Positions 30,827-43,103 are shown, numbered from the stretch's first letter. The stretch is DNA of 64,000 nt from Prorocentrum cordatum (GCA_963575745.1 CAUYUJ010017991.1:101570-165569), one strand, 5' to 3'. A program made the numbers and translations. The notes: generated by a model from the sequence alone, not told the origin.

Positions 30827-32544
30827 CCACCCCCGCTGTCCGACTCGTCGCAGCCAGCCTTGACCTTGTTGAACTTAGCGTGGAAGTCCGCCGTCGCCAC
30901 CTCGAGCTCGTAGTTCTCCTCGCACTCCCTCGCAGCGCCAACGCCTCGGAGGGTCACAGACGCGAGCGAGACGCTGGTCACCTGGTAGACGAGTTCAGTC
31001 TCGATGCACGTGCACTGGGACCCGACCTCGCACCCGATGCGCAACAACGCTTCGACCACCTCCTTCTCGCCGCAGCTTCTCGAGCTAAGCTCTGCGATGA
31101 GCCCGCCCGACGGCGACGATGAACTCGCAGCCGCCTGGGCGGGAGGCGCGGCCGACGCCCACTCCTGCGGGCACTGCATGCCATCCCGCGCGTCGTCCCT
31201 CACCAGGCTGAGCAAGTCCTGGTAGAACGCGTAGCAGATGGCGGCCTGCGAGCTGAACTCTTTGCTCTTGTTCATCACCAGCATGACCAGCATGATGTCC
31301 ATGAGAGAGTGGACTGTCTTCAGCCTCAACTGGTCGGTAATCCTGGCGAGAACGGTATCCGACAACTCCCTGGCCTTGATCATCTGCTGGTTCGCTTGCT
31401 GCACAAGCTTGATGATCTTCGGCGACTGCATGCTGGAAATGGAAGCGCTGTCGAAAAGCTTACTCTCGCTGTTGAAAGCGTGCTTGTCGGAGCACGAGAC
31501 CATTGCCTTCAAGACTGCACACCTCCACCATGCGCCCGTGGCTGGGCCAAGGTTCACATCTGCGAGCTTGCTGAAGAGAGCCGCTGAAATCTCCCTCACC
31601 ACAGGGGCTCCCCGAACGAAAAACTCGAAGTCGCCAATGATGAACGGATCCCGCAGGCCGCCGCTCCAGCTGCGAAGGAATTTGACATAGTGCTTGATGT
31701 CTTCCTTCCTGTCTAGCTCAGACCGCATGGCCCTCTCCTCGACGGCGTGCCAAAACTCATCACTGTTGACCTTGGAGGCCAGCTCATCAATGTCACTCCA
31801 ATCGCTGCTGAGGGACACGGCCGCGTTGTGGCACTTGTTGAGCAGAGCTGAGCAGTTGTCGCGCTTGCTGATAGCATTGGGCACGTTGTCGGCTTCGATG
31901 ATGAGCCTCACGAGGTCGGGGAATGCATCCTCTACGCGCCAGTCGATGACCAAGAAATCAACACCCTCGGAAAAGATACGAGCTGCGAAGGGATCGCTCT
32001 CAGAAATGGCTGATTGAGACAACTTCCCATCGCGAGAGATGAGCGGAGCACTGGACGGACAGCCTGCCTTGGCAGCGCGAAAGCCCTGGCACGTGTGATT
32101 ACAAGCAAGGGCGAGCACCTCCAGCGAGCCTGGCTGCACAGGAGCAAGCAAGTTGTTCTGCGCTGCAACCTCGACATTTTTGGGCTCATATGCAGTGCCT
32201 TTGCGGTTCGGTGACTTCGACACAGCAACAGCCCTGGCCATCTCGCTGAGGGACACACCGCAACGCGCGAGATTTTCCAGCTTCCTGTGGGCCTCCTGGG
32301 GGTCACACCCAGTGTTGCTCCTGTTCCAAGGATGGAAACCAATCGAATCGAGAGGGCATTTTTTCTTCCGAGCCAATCCGTACGACTGAAGTTTCATATA
32401 CAGCTGGTCCCTCAGGCCAACAACACCTGCATTCACTTGTTTGGATTTCGCCCTCAACATGTCCAAGTCGGGCCTGGCGGCCTGCAGTTGCTCCTCGGCG
32501 CTACACAATGCATACCGAGGGTCCATCTCACAAGAAACGACCAT
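30827..32544 (-). CDS. 5' exon of uncharacterised two-exon gene
   Basis: About 570 codons of clean, complex sequence, the best coding signal in the window. Candidate starts are MVVSCEMDPRY (32544) and MDPRYALCS (32526). The frame further upstream looks like an intron or leader, with a pyrimidine-rich stretch before it. The N-terminus is helical (EEQLQAARPDLDMLRAKSK). The rest is mostly helical with scattered Cys/Trp: DFLVIDWRVEDAFPDLVR, WHAVEERAMRSELDRKEDIK, FEFFVRGAPVVREISAALF, ELSDTVLARITDQLRLKT. The exon ends with a Ser/Ala linker and ATADFHAKFNKVKAGCDESD. No known domain, signal or transmembrane segment is evident. I cannot assign a function. Confidence 0.8.
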
Positions 32545-33280
32545 GGTGAAAAGAGGCCAAGTGTAGCAGAGAAACTTACACATGGCCTGAAACGCCCAAA
32601 GGGCTATGGGAACGGAGGAGGATTGAAGGAGAGGGGTGGGATGATTGAAACAGGAGACATGCGTTATGAGAGAGCACGCACGAACTGCAAAATATCGAAC
32701 GGAATACAAGAAATCGCATCATTACAAACGTGAATGTTGCAGCAAACGGCCCAAGCACCAGTCGTGCATTTGCGGCCCAAGATTCCTCCTCAACGGCTCC
32801 AGACACGATCTTGTATGCGCACAAGCAATACGCATTGACAAATGATGGTGTCCTCCTCCTCCTCCTCCTCCTCCTCCTCCTCCTCCTCTCCTCCTCCTCC
32901 TCCTCTTCCTCCTCCTCCTCCTCCTCGAATGACGAGAGCGTGTTTTTTTTTTTTTTTGTACGGGGGCAAATGTACCTATCACCTGAGGGGGCGTAGTGTG
33001 ATCTGGAATACATTGCATGCTTTTTGGAAAAAATACAAAGGGTTTCCCTGGCAGAAGTATAGAAATCCTGGATGCGAACTTGCTTTGTATAACCCACCCA
33101 ACCTGTTTACGCAGGTTTGTCGAACTACGTTTGCAACCACAATATCATGCTACGTTACCCCTAAACTAACAAAGCAATCTCGTCGATCAGGTTCGCATGT
33201 GGTTTGGTTGGTTGCATTGGTTATGAACTCAGGATGCGCTGCTTATGACCTACTCATAACTACTTGGTTCCTACTTCTAA
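32545..33280. other. Upstream region with CTC triplets and poly-T
   Basis: (CTC)n at 32848-32930 and T17 at 32941-32957, then an AT-richer unique stretch (32995-33275) without a convincing frame. Confidence 0.6.
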
Positions 33281-33484
33281 CCCCAAGAACCTCGGGCGGA
33301 ACCTCGTCGGGCCACTCGGCAACTGCTGGGCGACGGGCCGGCGGCCGACGCTACCGCAAGCGCGCTCGCTGCTCGCTGGGGCGCCGAGCTGAGCACGGCG
33401 CTGCACTGCGCCACAGCGCGGCAGCTGCGTTCCGCGCTCGGGCGCGAGGCCGCGCAGGCTTCGGCGGCGGCGCTGGCGGAAGAG
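33281..33484 (+). CDS. Ala-rich helical exon candidate
   Basis: The frame contains LLGDGPAADATASALAARWG, AELSTALHCATARQLRSALG and REAAQASAAALAEELAR, then a TAG stop. Composition is strongly helical and GC-ending, unlike the triplet repeats around it. No ATG is present, and the open frame begins after a stop at 33278, so it would be a terminal exon. Other frames are Arg/Gly low-complexity. Confidence 0.35.
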
Positions 33485-33689
33485 CTGGCGCGCTAGGCGC
33501 GCCAGCGGGGGCGCCCCGGGCCGGCGGCCGGGGCGGCTGGGGCTGGCTGGCTAGCCGGACGGGGCCTAGGCACTCGTGTCCAGGTCCCGTCCGGGAGGTA
33601 CCCGCCGTGGTTTTCTTCCTTGTCGTCGCCTTGCTGGACGAGCTCCCAGGGGGCGCGCACGCGCGGAACAGACCGTGCTCCGCCGCGCA

Positions 33690-33865
33690 GGAGGAGGAGG
33701 AGGAGGAGGAGGAGGAAGGAGGGAGGGGCAGAAGGAGGCAGGAACGAGGAGGGGGAGGAGGGCAAGTGGGCGAGGAGGTGGAAGAAGAGGAGAAGGGGGG
33801 GAGGTAGGAGAGGGGGGAACGAAGCGAGAAGGAGAGAGGGAGGGGGCGGCCCAGAGTCGACCGAA
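33690..33865 (+). repeat. (GGA)n tract
   Basis: GGA/GGGA triplets with few interruptions. Confidence 0.9.
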
Positions 33866-33974
33866 GATGCATCAGCGATGCTGCAACACGCCCGCCAGTG
33901 CAGAGTCCCCCCCTATCGTAAAGGGGCCCTGGGACACACAAATCAATAGACACGAATAACAGGATGCCCAATAC

Positions 33975-33999
33975 TCCATATATAAATATATATGCATGC

Positions 34000-34038
<39 letters not shown>

Positions 34039-34128
34039 CGTACATGTATATGCATATGTATATGTAAATGTAAATGTAAATGTGTATATATATGTGTAAA
34101 TGTAAATGTATATGTAGTTGTGTGTATG

Positions 34129-34192
<64 letters not shown>

Positions 34193-34234
34193 AATGTATA
34201 TGTAAATGTATATGTCTATGTCTATGTCTATGCC

Positions 34235-34288
<54 letters not shown>

Positions 34289-34360
34289 AATGTATATGTA
34301 TATGTACATGTATATGTACATGTATATGGATATGTATATGTATATGTATATGGATATGTC

Positions 34361-34391
<31 letters not shown>

Positions 34392-34405
34392 GTGTGTATA
34401 TATCT
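33975..34405 (+). repeat. (TATATG)n hexanucleotide repeat
   Basis: About 430 bases of TATATG with AAATG, CTATG and GGATG variants. The 6-bp period keeps several frames open (Tyr-Val, Cys-Ile, Tyr-Ile repeats). They are not genes. Confidence 0.97.
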
Positions 34406-34559
34406 ATATTGGATGCTGGTCTTCTCCCCCATTTCCCATATGTTCGACGATTAATTGTGTCTGTATGCTTTCCCTCCTGATACCAGCTCCTGGAGGCATT
34501 CTCTCTCACGGGGGGGGAAAGCGCCTGGACGGACGAGCGCCCCGTGCGCATGCGCCCGC

Positions 34560-34905
34560 CGTCCGGGCCGGAGGGGGGAATGAGGGGGGAAGGAGGGGGG
34601 AAGGAGGGGAACGAGGAGGGACGAGGACACAGGGAGGGAGAGAGGGGGAAGAGGAAGAGGACGAGGCAGAGGAGAAGGAGGAAGAGACACAGTACGACGA
34701 CGAAGGGTCGGAGGATGACGAGGGAGGGAGATGACGGAGGGAGGGGGCGGAGGAGAAGGAGGAAAGGAATAAGAGGGATGGAGGAGAAGAAGAAGGAGGA
34801 GGAGGGAGGAGGGAGGAAGTCGGGGGGGGGAGGTAGGAGAAGGAGGAAGAGGAGGAGGGAGGAGGGAGAAGGGAGGAGGGAGAAGGGAGGATGAGGAGGA
34901 GGTGG
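34560..34905 (+). repeat. (GGA)n / (GGGA)n tract
   Basis: Purine-only strand for about 350 bases. Potential triplex-forming DNA. Confidence 0.9.
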
Positions 34906-35144
34906 AGGAAACTCACCAAACAGGCAGGCGTCAGCCCCGGCGCGCGAGGGGCAAGAGAGCAGGCGCAAACAGGCGGCGTCAGCCCCCAGGTCCCAAGGTC
35001 CCACCCGTCCCACCACTGAGCAGGTTTGGAAAGCCCACGACGTTTGTTTTCTTTCCCCCAGGGCCAACCCAGGGTGACGAACAGGAGGCTACCCGCTAGT
35101 TTTCATGTAAGGAGACCCAGTGGCACAGGTGCCGGGAGAAAGAG

Positions 35145-35660
35145 GGGTTGGAAGAGGAGGATGGTCATTACGGGGGGAGGCGGAAGGGAGGAGGAGAGTG
35201 AAGAGAAGGGAAAAGAAGAGAGGATGAAGGAGGAGGAGGAGGAGGAGGAGGAGGGGGCGGAGGGAGGAGTGGGCGGAGGAGGGAGGAGGAGAGGGTGAGG
35301 AAGAAGGATGAAACAGGAAGGAAAGGAGGAGGAGGGAGGGAGAGAAGGAGGAAGAGGAGGAGGAGGAGGAGGAGGAGGAGGAGGAGGTGGAGGAGGGAGG
35401 GAGGGAGGGAGGGAGGGAGGGAGGAGAAAGAGAGGGAGGAAGGAGGAGAAGGATAAGGAGGAGGAGGCGGAGGGAGGAGGGAGGGAGGGAGGGAGGGAGG
35501 GGGGGAGATAGGAAGATGGAGGAGGAGGAAGAGGAGGAGTAGGAGGAGGAGGAGAAGGAGGAGGAGGGTGGGAGGGAGGGAGGGTGGGGGGGAGGGAGGA
35601 TGGGAGGGAGGGGAAGGAGGAAGGAGGAGGAGGAGGAGGAGGAGGAGGAGGAGGAGCACG
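35145..35660 (+). repeat. (GGA)n and (GGGA)n tract next to LINE 3' end
   Basis: About 500 bases of GGA and GGGAGGGA repeats. On the minus strand this lies just downstream of the LINE open frame, so it is either the LINE 3' flank or its insertion target. Confidence 0.9.
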
Positions 35661-35854
35661 AAGCCTGAAGGGGATCCGTCGCGCAGCGCGCCAACGGCCA
35701 CTGAAAACGGGGGGGCGACCGAGGCCATCCCCCGAAGCCTGCAAAAGAGCTCACCCCAATTGCCCGCCAAATGGATCTCGGCGGGGAGAGCCGCAGACAG
35801 AGAGAGCACGCGAGAAGATTTGGCGAACTCTTATTGGAAAACCCGCCAAACGAG

Positions 35855-37858
35855 TTAAAGGTTTATCCAGTGAACCTCAGGATCATCGACTCTGAGGCGC
35901 CGCTGACCCGATATGGATTCGTGCCACTCAGCAGGGTGCCGATTATTGCTGAAACGGAACATGTGAGGCAACGCTCGATTGGAATATGGTGGGGGCGGGC
36001 AGTGCGAGACCAAAGAGGAGGCTCTGCCCGTGGAAATCCCACCACAAGTCATACAAATGACCACCGATCCTGGGGCCACGAAAAGCTCGTGCCCTCTCGC
36101 CGCGTCAGGGGGGATATCACCAGACTGGGGCAGGGGACGAGCAGGACGAGAGCTAGGGTTGGCGGCGCCCCCCCCCCCACTTCCCCCCAGACGCCGAGAC
36201 TTAATTGGCGGTTCTCTCCCAACCGGCCTCCGAAAACTGGGCAGCTGAGGAGAGGAGACAGCGGCAGCGGCAGCAGAGGGTCCCGCCTGAAAGTCACGCA
36301 CGGCCTGGCCGAGCGTGTCCACGCGAGGCAGGTCGAAACTAACGTCCCTGGATGGGGGCACAGGGCCCTCGGTCCTCGCCCGCACCATCCTCGGAGGCGG
36401 GGAGGGGGACCGAGGGCGAGTCCTGGCAGCGGCCAGTCGCGCGTGCACACGCCTGAGCACCTGAGCAGGTGACGGTGCGGAACCTGTGGGCTCGTCCAAG
36501 GAGCCAGCAATCCTCCCGTCCCTCGACCACGACGGCGACGACAGCTCCACCCCCTCCTCCAGAGACTGGGGACCAGAGGGAGCAGGGGCGGCCTGAACCT
36601 CACCAGCACATTGCTGCGACGACTCATACGACTCACGACTAGCTGGTGCAGGTTCGGCCTGCAGCCGCGCTCTAACCCTCCGTAGGTCTCTGACTGGTGT
36701 AGGTGGCCGAGAGCGAGCAGCACGCTCGACCATAGCCTCGAATGGTTCCGAGGGGGTCACCGTGGCACTACAAGAGGCCTCAGGAGCAGGGCCAACGGAG
36801 GCCCGAACACAATCGCGCAAAGAAATCTTCGCGGGACAGTTGCGACTCGCGAGTATATTGCGCTGCTTGGAGGTCACAACATAATTAGAGCACAAGGGGC
36901 ACCGCCACCCTTGGCCCGACGGGAAAAAGTTGTGAAACATATTAGCGTCAGCAGACTTCCTGGCTTTAGCTTTGGCCCGAGCCCGACGCTTCTGAACACG
37001 AGTTTCACCTGGAACGGCATTGGCCCCCATAAAACTAGTATGGGCCTTGGCAAGCCAAATCAAACCTTTCCTGGCGGACAGAGAAAGGGTCTTCACACGC
37101 TTAGCTACATCACTGGTCACTGCATGCATGTCACGGCCCTGACAGGCCGCATAATCGGCCCACCTGTTCCCCCTCGCTTCGTATCCCTGACCTTTCTGAT
37201 GCCCAGGAACATGAACGATTTGAAGGGGTTCTGGAAGTCCTCCGAGATCCTCAATACGGCGCCATATTTCACACCACAGGTCAGCGTTGGGTCGCCTCGG
37301 ACTGCAACCCCAAACCTGCCATCGAGCAAGTCCCTGAAGTAAATCCAGATAACCAGTCAGAATTCGGAGTGGCGGTATCGCAACACGAAGTATCTGAACC
37401 ACAGCGTACAGCTCCGCCCTCGGCGACGTCGGAATCGGCCCAGGCAGCGGTCCGTACACCACCAGGTCGATCATATTGGGCCGAATCTGAGCGAATCCCC
37501 AACCAGCCCGAGAGGCCTCAGGCCAGTAAAAATACTTACGGCATGCCCCGTCCGAGAAAACATCTCCTGATACGACACTAGCATCTCCGTACATTACCCG
37601 CCATACTTCGCTGTCATCACGTGGGGGTGGTGGTGGTAAGGCCGATTTCGCAAGCAGCCCTCGATTCCAGTACCACGAAGTGGGAGAAACATCTGGAAGA
37701 CCGCCTTGCTCATCAGCATCACGAAACACCTGTCTGCGTCCATCCTCAGTTGAATCGCAAACCCATGGAATGTGGAAAAGATCAGCATGCGGCGCCGAGC
37801 AGCTTGGGCATTCAGCAGAATCAAATAACCATGTTTCGCCCTTCTGGCTGGTGGCCAA
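35855..37858 (-). pseudogene. LINE retrotransposon C-terminal region: RNase H and zinc-finger-like tail
   Basis: On the minus strand the frame opens with a Cys/His cluster (CPSCSAPHADLFHIPWVC) typical of the segment after reverse transcriptase in non-LTR elements. An RNase H domain follows (residues ~98-240) with D103 in DVFSDGA, E149 in SPRAELYAVV, D172 in GYLDLLQGL and a HVPGHQKGQGYEARGNRWAD box with D235. A long basic and Pro/Ser-rich tail carries two CxxC units (C320/C323 in WRCPLCSNYV, C602/C605 in ICMTCGG). The RNase H part has no internal stop. It is separated by a frameshift near 37.83 kb from the upstream piece. I call it a decayed non-LTR element on architecture; the dinoflagellate affinity is from memory. 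Confidence 0.8.
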
Positions 37859-38815
37859 AGACCTCCAGTCACCACCGCTCGCAGCGTCGCCGCTTGTTGC
37901 TTCGTTAGGACGTAAGGTTTATCCGGATTTTCTTGATCCAGCGTCCGACCGAGCACGCTCACAACCGGTGCCAGCCAGTATCCCGTCGGAGACTTCTGAT
38001 CCAATTCGGTACCGTGATCTCGGTCGGGACGCCGAGACCAATCAAGCCAAAGCCGCCGCTCAGCAGCTCCTCGGGCCAAATCGCGTACGGATGAAGGTGA
38101 CCATGTTCGAAGATCGATGTTGTCGCCCTGGTCGGTTTTCGAAACGAAAGCTGACCGAGACACCCATCCCAGATCACGTAAAGCGAGCAACATGGCCCCG
38201 CAGGGGCCCGATACATGGCTCCACGCCTCTGCTGCACGATAAATCAATACAATCTGCCTAACCCAAGCCCGTTGGAGAACATCATGAAGCGTAACATCCC
38301 AACAGAGAAGGGCCCACTGAAAGATGGGATCTGACCACGCCGAGACCTGAGGATCTTGAGTGCCTGACCCCTGGAGAAACGTAGGTAACCATTCCGAGCC
38401 CTGCTTCCCAGGTTCGTACCATGCGCCCCTAAGGGCTTGACGCATAGCATGGACAAGAGACGGGGGAGCCCCATGTACACCCACACCGTACGTCAGAGCT
38501 TCTGGTATCGCCTGCTTGGCAAACTTGCCCAAGAGAGGACCAGCTCTACGCATCCGTCGAAATCGAGATTGACGAACTTTCATCTTTCCGATCCGAGCCC
38601 GTGTCCGAGTATACCGAATCGGCCTCCCCGATGCCACCTCCACTCCCAGAACCTCGAGCGCCTCGACGACACGATAACCTAAGACTCCAATTCGACGACA
38701 GACCTGCTTGGCGAACCGAAGGTTAGAGCTCGTGACCGTCATTTTACGCTTAGCTGCTCGTGGAGGCTAACTCTGAGAGAACATCACACGCGTGCTCAAC
38801 AATGTGCCTGACCGT
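37830..38815 (-). pseudogene. LINE reverse-transcriptase C-terminal and connecting region, 5'-truncated
   Basis: A minus-strand frame with FAKQVCRRIGVLGYRVVEAL, EVLGVEVASGRP and RQSRFRRMRRAG matches the arrangement just after the RT fingers/palm in dinoflagellate LINEs. TLRAVVTGGLWPPARRAKHG leads into the Cys/His cluster of the next frame. Upstream, a third frame gives VRHIVEHACDVLSELASTSS, a likely RT fragment, joined by a second frameshift near 38.75 kb. The catalytic RT motif (YADD-type) is absent. The element stops abruptly in (GGA)n at 38.82 kb, so it is 5'-truncated. Both frameshifts show it is inactive unless they are assembly errors. Confidence 0.7.
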
Positions 38816-38817
38816 GG

Positions 38818-38965
38818 ACGGAGGAGGAGGAGGAGGAGGAGGAGGGAGGGAGGGAGGGAGGGAGGGAGGGAGGGAGGAGAGAGATGGGAGGAGGGAGGAG
38901 GGAGGAGGAGGAGGAGGAGGAGGAGGAGGCGGAGGGAGGAGGGAGGGAGGGAGGGAGGGAGAAAG
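38818..38965 (+). repeat. (GGA)n / (GGGA)n tract
   Basis: Purine-only tract at the truncated 5' end of the LINE. Confidence 0.95.
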
Positions 38966-39054
38966 TCGCAAGACGCGCGCGCTGCCGAGCGCCGGTGGGC
39001 TCCTCGGCTGTGCCAGCCGGGCCGCTGGCGCTCGCCTCGCCGCCCGCCGTCATC

Positions 39055-39494
39055 CTTCTCCCTCCTCGTCCTCCCCCTCCTCCCCCCAGATCCATTCCTC
39101 CGTGCTTCCCTGCCCATCCTTCCATCTTCCATTGCCACCCTCCTTCCCACCGTCCTCCTCCATCATCCCCCTGCCCATCTCCCTCTGTGCATCCTCCCAT
39201 GTCCACCCCTCGATCCGCCCTCGTCACCTCTCCTCCTCCCCCTGCTCCTCCTCCTGCTCCTCCTCCTCCTCTTCCTCGTCCTCGTCCTCCTCCTCCTCCT
39301 CCTCCTCCTCCTCCTCCTCCTCCTCCTCCTACTCGTCCTCTTTCTCCTCCTCCTCCGCCTCCTCCTCGTCCTGATCATCTCCAAACATCATCACCATCAC
39401 CCTTATCACCCGTATCATCAGCATCATCATCAGCAGCATCAGCATCAGCAGCATGATCAACATCACCAGCATCACCAGCATCATCATCAGCTCC

Positions 39495-39545
<51 letters not shown>

Positions 39546-39624
39546 ACATCATCATCATCATCATCATCATCATAAACATCAGCATCATCATCATCATCAT
39601 CATCACCATCACCAACATCATCAG

Positions 39625-39668
<44 letters not shown>

Positions 39669-40265
39669 GCAGCAGCAGCAGCAGCATCATCCGCAGCAGC
39701 AGCATCATCCTAATCAGCATCATCAGCATCATCATCAGCAGCATCAGCATCATCAGCAGTATCATCATCAGCATCATCATCAGCATCATCAGCATCATCA
39801 GCATCATTACCATCATCGCCATCACCGTCGTCGTCAACGTCGTCGTTGTCGTCGTCATCGTCACCATCAGCAGCAGCATCAACATCAGCATCATTACAGG
39901 CACGCAGCAGCATCATCATCAGCAGCAGCAGCCTCCACCTCGCCCACTTCATCCACAACAGATTCCTCTTCCTCATCAGCAGCAGCATCAACATCAACAT
40001 CGCCATTAACATCAGAGGGAGAAACATCATCATCCTGGCCTTCCTCCGCCACATTCCCCCCTTCGTCCTCCAACATCCGCATTATCATCCTCCTCCTTCT
40101 CATGTTCCTCCTCCTCCTCCCCTATCATAATCCTCCCGTTCCTCCTCCTCCTCCTGCTTCTCCTCCTCTTCCTCCTCCTCCTCCTCCGCCTCATCCTCCT
40201 CCTCCTCCTCCGCCTCCTCCTCCTCCTCCTCCTCTGTCCCCTCCTCATCCAGCTCCTCCACCTCC
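39055..40265 (+). repeat. CTC, ATC and CAG/CAT triplet tracts
   Basis: CTC-rich (39055-39370), then ATC and CAGCAT (39380-40010), then CTC (40090-40265). These create poly-Ile, poly-His, poly-Ser and poly-Met frames that should not be annotated. Confidence 0.97.
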
Positions 40266-40374
40266 ATTGTTTTTGTTCTTATGGATTGCTTCTCCCTGCC
40301 ATACCCCCAAGCCTGCCTCTAGGTCGGGCTAGGCGTTTCGCATGAGATTCCTCACCGCCTACGACCCTGAAGCT

Positions 40375-41065
40375 TCAAACTGGCAACAGCTTCACAGATG
40401 GAGGGCGGGACCTTGTGCAGAATGCGGCGCTCGCCTTGGCGCTGCGCAGATTCGACTTAACATGTTGGAACAGCTTTAACACAGAAAGGGCGAGTCTTTT
40501 TTCAACATGTGGCTCTCCCACTAGCGCCGCGCACATTCGTCTTAAAAGAGTTCGCAAGGGCTTCATGCATGGAGGTCGGAGGTCGGATCCCTTTTCAAAA
40601 CATTGCGCTCGCGTTAGCGCCGCGCACGTTCGTCTGGAACGTTTGCAACAGCTTCACGCATGGAGGGTGGGTCCTTATCAAAACGTGGCTCTCGCCTTAA
40701 ACTCGCGCGCGATCGCCTTGACAGTTTGTTGCCGCTTCACGGATGGAGGGCGGGTCCTGCTTCAAACTGTGGCTCTCGCCTTAGCGCCGCGCACATTCGT
40801 CTCCAAAGCTTGCAACGTTTTCAGGGATGGAGGGCCGGGTCCTTTTCAGGCAGCGACTCTCGCCTCAGCGCCGCGCACACTCGCCTTCTGACTGCGCACT
40901 CGCTTCGCGCACGGAGGGCGGGTCCTTATCAGAACGTGGCTCTCGCCTTGGCGCCGCGCACTTTCGTCTTTAAAAAGTCTGCGCTCGCTTCACGGCTGAA
41001 CCAGGTCCGTTTCAGAACGTGGCTCTCCCTGCAGCGCCGCGCACCTGAGTCTAAGAGTTCACAGC
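40375..41065 (+). repeat. ~83-bp tandem array
   Basis: About eight degenerate units with CAGCTTCACGGATGGAGGGC, GGTCCTTTTCAAAACGTGGC and CTTAGCGCCGCGCACATTCG. Two further units lie at 41495-41640. Confidence 0.9.
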
Positions 41066-41079
41066 AGCTTCACGGACTC

Positions 41080-41270
41080 GTATGGTTGGCATCCCAGGGA
41101 CGGTGTTCTGACACAGCTTTGGATTGACAGGACGCAACACTCACGTCAACTTGCAAAGTTGAGAATCCCAGGGGTTGTGTGCTGGCACGATTCAGGATTG
41201 AAGACGCGACGGTCACGTTGATGCGCTGCGTTGAGATCCCAGGAATGCCGACTTGGCACGATTGGAGATC
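41080..41270 (+). repeat. ~75-bp dispersed repeat family (CCCAGGAATGG...CTGGCACGATT)
   Basis: Two to three units here with GAGATCCCAGG, CTGGCACGAT and GACGCAACAGTCACGTT-like segments. More units are at 41650-41830, and an inverted pair is at 63.79-63.91 kb. Confidence 0.8.
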
Positions 41271-41494
41271 ATCCGGCGGTTGTCTTCTCATGTCTGATGG
41301 ACCACACCCCACATAGAGAATAAATAAATGCAACGACCTCAAAGAGAACATGGAAGCACAATTCATTGCAACAGCGTTGATCCGTGTTGAGTTGACACGG
41401 GTCCTGATCCTCCTCTTGTTTCTCCTCCTCCTCTTCCTCCTCCTCCAATCATTGTCATTAGTGTTAGCTCCTCCCTGTCGCACCTCCAGACGTG

Positions 41495-41830
41495 TATGTT
41501 GGGCGGGCTCTCGCTTTAGCGCAGCGCACACTCGTCTTAAAGTTTGAAACAACTTCACGGATGGAGGGCGGATCATGTTCAAAATCTGGCGCTCTTTAGC
41601 GCAGTGCACATTCGTGTTAAAAGTTCGCAAAAGTTCTAAGGGTTCGCACGGTTGAAAGTTCAAGGAATCGTGTTCTGGGACGATTTAGGGCTGTCCAGAC
41701 GTAATAGCCACTGTCATCACGGCGGTGAAGTCCCAGGAATGGTTTTCTGGCACGGTTTAGGATTGTCAACACGCAAGAGTCACGTACATTCAGCAGCGTT
41801 GAAGTCGCAGGAATTTCGTTGTAATAAAAT
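41495..41830 (+). repeat. Additional 83-bp and ~75-bp repeat units
   Basis: Two 83-bp units (41495-41640) followed by about three units of the dispersed family (41650-41830). The two families are consistently adjacent. Confidence 0.8.
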
Positions 41831-42003
41831 TGAAGATTCTCAAACGCTTGTCCCCGCATCTGACACTTCTCGCAATGCAAATAAATCATTATAGAGACCT
41901 ATCAACAAGAGAACTTGGAGGGAGGGTTGATTGCAAACTCGTTGACGCGTCTTGGGTTAATTAATCCTGGTCCTCCTCCAACTCGTTTTCATTCGGGGTC
42001 AAG

Positions 42004-42600
42004 GGTCCTGGCACATGGGCAGGTTTGTCGCGCGACACCTTTACACGGCTGGCCGCCCCGCGAGGCCTCGAGTTGCGCGGCCCCACGGTGCGGCATGTGG
42101 CCACTGGCGCCCGCTGCAAGCGTCTACGAGGCGGCGCAACCACTAGGGAGTTCAACAGCAGCGACGATGGCAGCCCTGAGGCCGCAAGAAAGCTTAGCAA
42201 TCTCGACGCTTTCAAATTGATGCTGCACACGGCACGGAACCATTCGTGTCTGGAACAAGCTGCCTGCTCGGAGAAGTTTTTCGTCGGCTTGTAGGGCGTG
42301 GAGAAGCTGACTTTTTTGAGGACTACTACACATGGCGCTGCTGGCAGGAGAGCCATCGTGCCTCCTGATGCCTTCGTGGACGACCAGGTGCTCCAGGCCT
42401 TGCCGAAGTTCCCCCCCCCCCTAGTGGTGGCGGAGGTCGTCGTCGCCGTCGCCGCCACCGTTGCCGCCGTCACCGTCGCCGTTGCCTTCGCCGCCACCGC
42501 CACCGTCGCGCTGGCCGCGGCCGCCGCCGTCACGCCCGCCGCCGTCGCGCCCGCCCCCGCTGTCCGCAGCAGCCCGCCGCAGTCTCAGAACTCCGATATC
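42004..42600 (+). CDS. Weak exon candidate with an in-frame stop
   Basis: One plus frame reads LELRGPTVRHVATGARCKR, FNSSDDGSPEAARKLSNLD and AFKLMLHTARNHSCLEQ, then a TAG at 42292-42294. It continues in the same frame as EKLTFLRTTTHGAAGRRAIV and PPDAFVDDQVLQALPKF before collapsing into GCC/GTC repeat at 42430. The complex composition suggests real or decayed coding sequence. No ATG start is evident. Family unknown. Confidence 0.3.
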
Positions 42601-42904
42601 GAGATCCTGCTCACAGCATGGACCCCTGGAAGTCCAGACCCCTTCCCTGGGGACCGGCGCCCCCTACAGGCGGATTTAGGGCGACAAATCAAAAGTAAGG
42701 AACAACAGAAAAATGCTTCAAATCATCACAACTAGTCCAAAAATCGTCCCCAGACTATTTTCTACTATTCTTGAACATCCCTCCTGTAGAGGGGCAGGCC
42801 CGACTTGAGCCCAGTGAGGGCTCCCAGGGCCCGAAAGCGGCCAAAAAGCGGAGCCCTCGCCGGCAGGGGCGGGCAGGCGGCTCGCGCTGGCGCTGGCCCT
42901 CCTC

Positions 42905-43064
42905 CTTGGGAGCGACCAGCAGGAGGCGGAGGCGGAGGAGGAGGAGGAGGCGGAGCAGGAGCAGGAGCAGGAGCCGGAGGAGGAGGAGGAGGAGGAGGAG
43001 GAGGAGCAGGAGCAGGAGCCGGAGGAGGAGGAGGAGGAGGAGGAGGAGGAGGAGGAGGAGCAGA

Positions 43065-43103
<39 letters not shown>

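Larger units (their letters stand above)
35855..38815 (-). mobile_element. Truncated LINE-type retrotransposon
   Basis: Composite of the two fragments above: partial RT, connecting region, Cys/His cluster, RNase H and zinc-finger-like C-terminus. It is bounded on both sides by purine-rich triplet DNA. No target-site duplication or poly-A tail is visible. Confidence 0.75.

Noticed and set aside
33872-34734. Membrane-like Tyr/Ile/Val repeat protein
   Set aside because: It is the TATATG hexanucleotide repeat read through.
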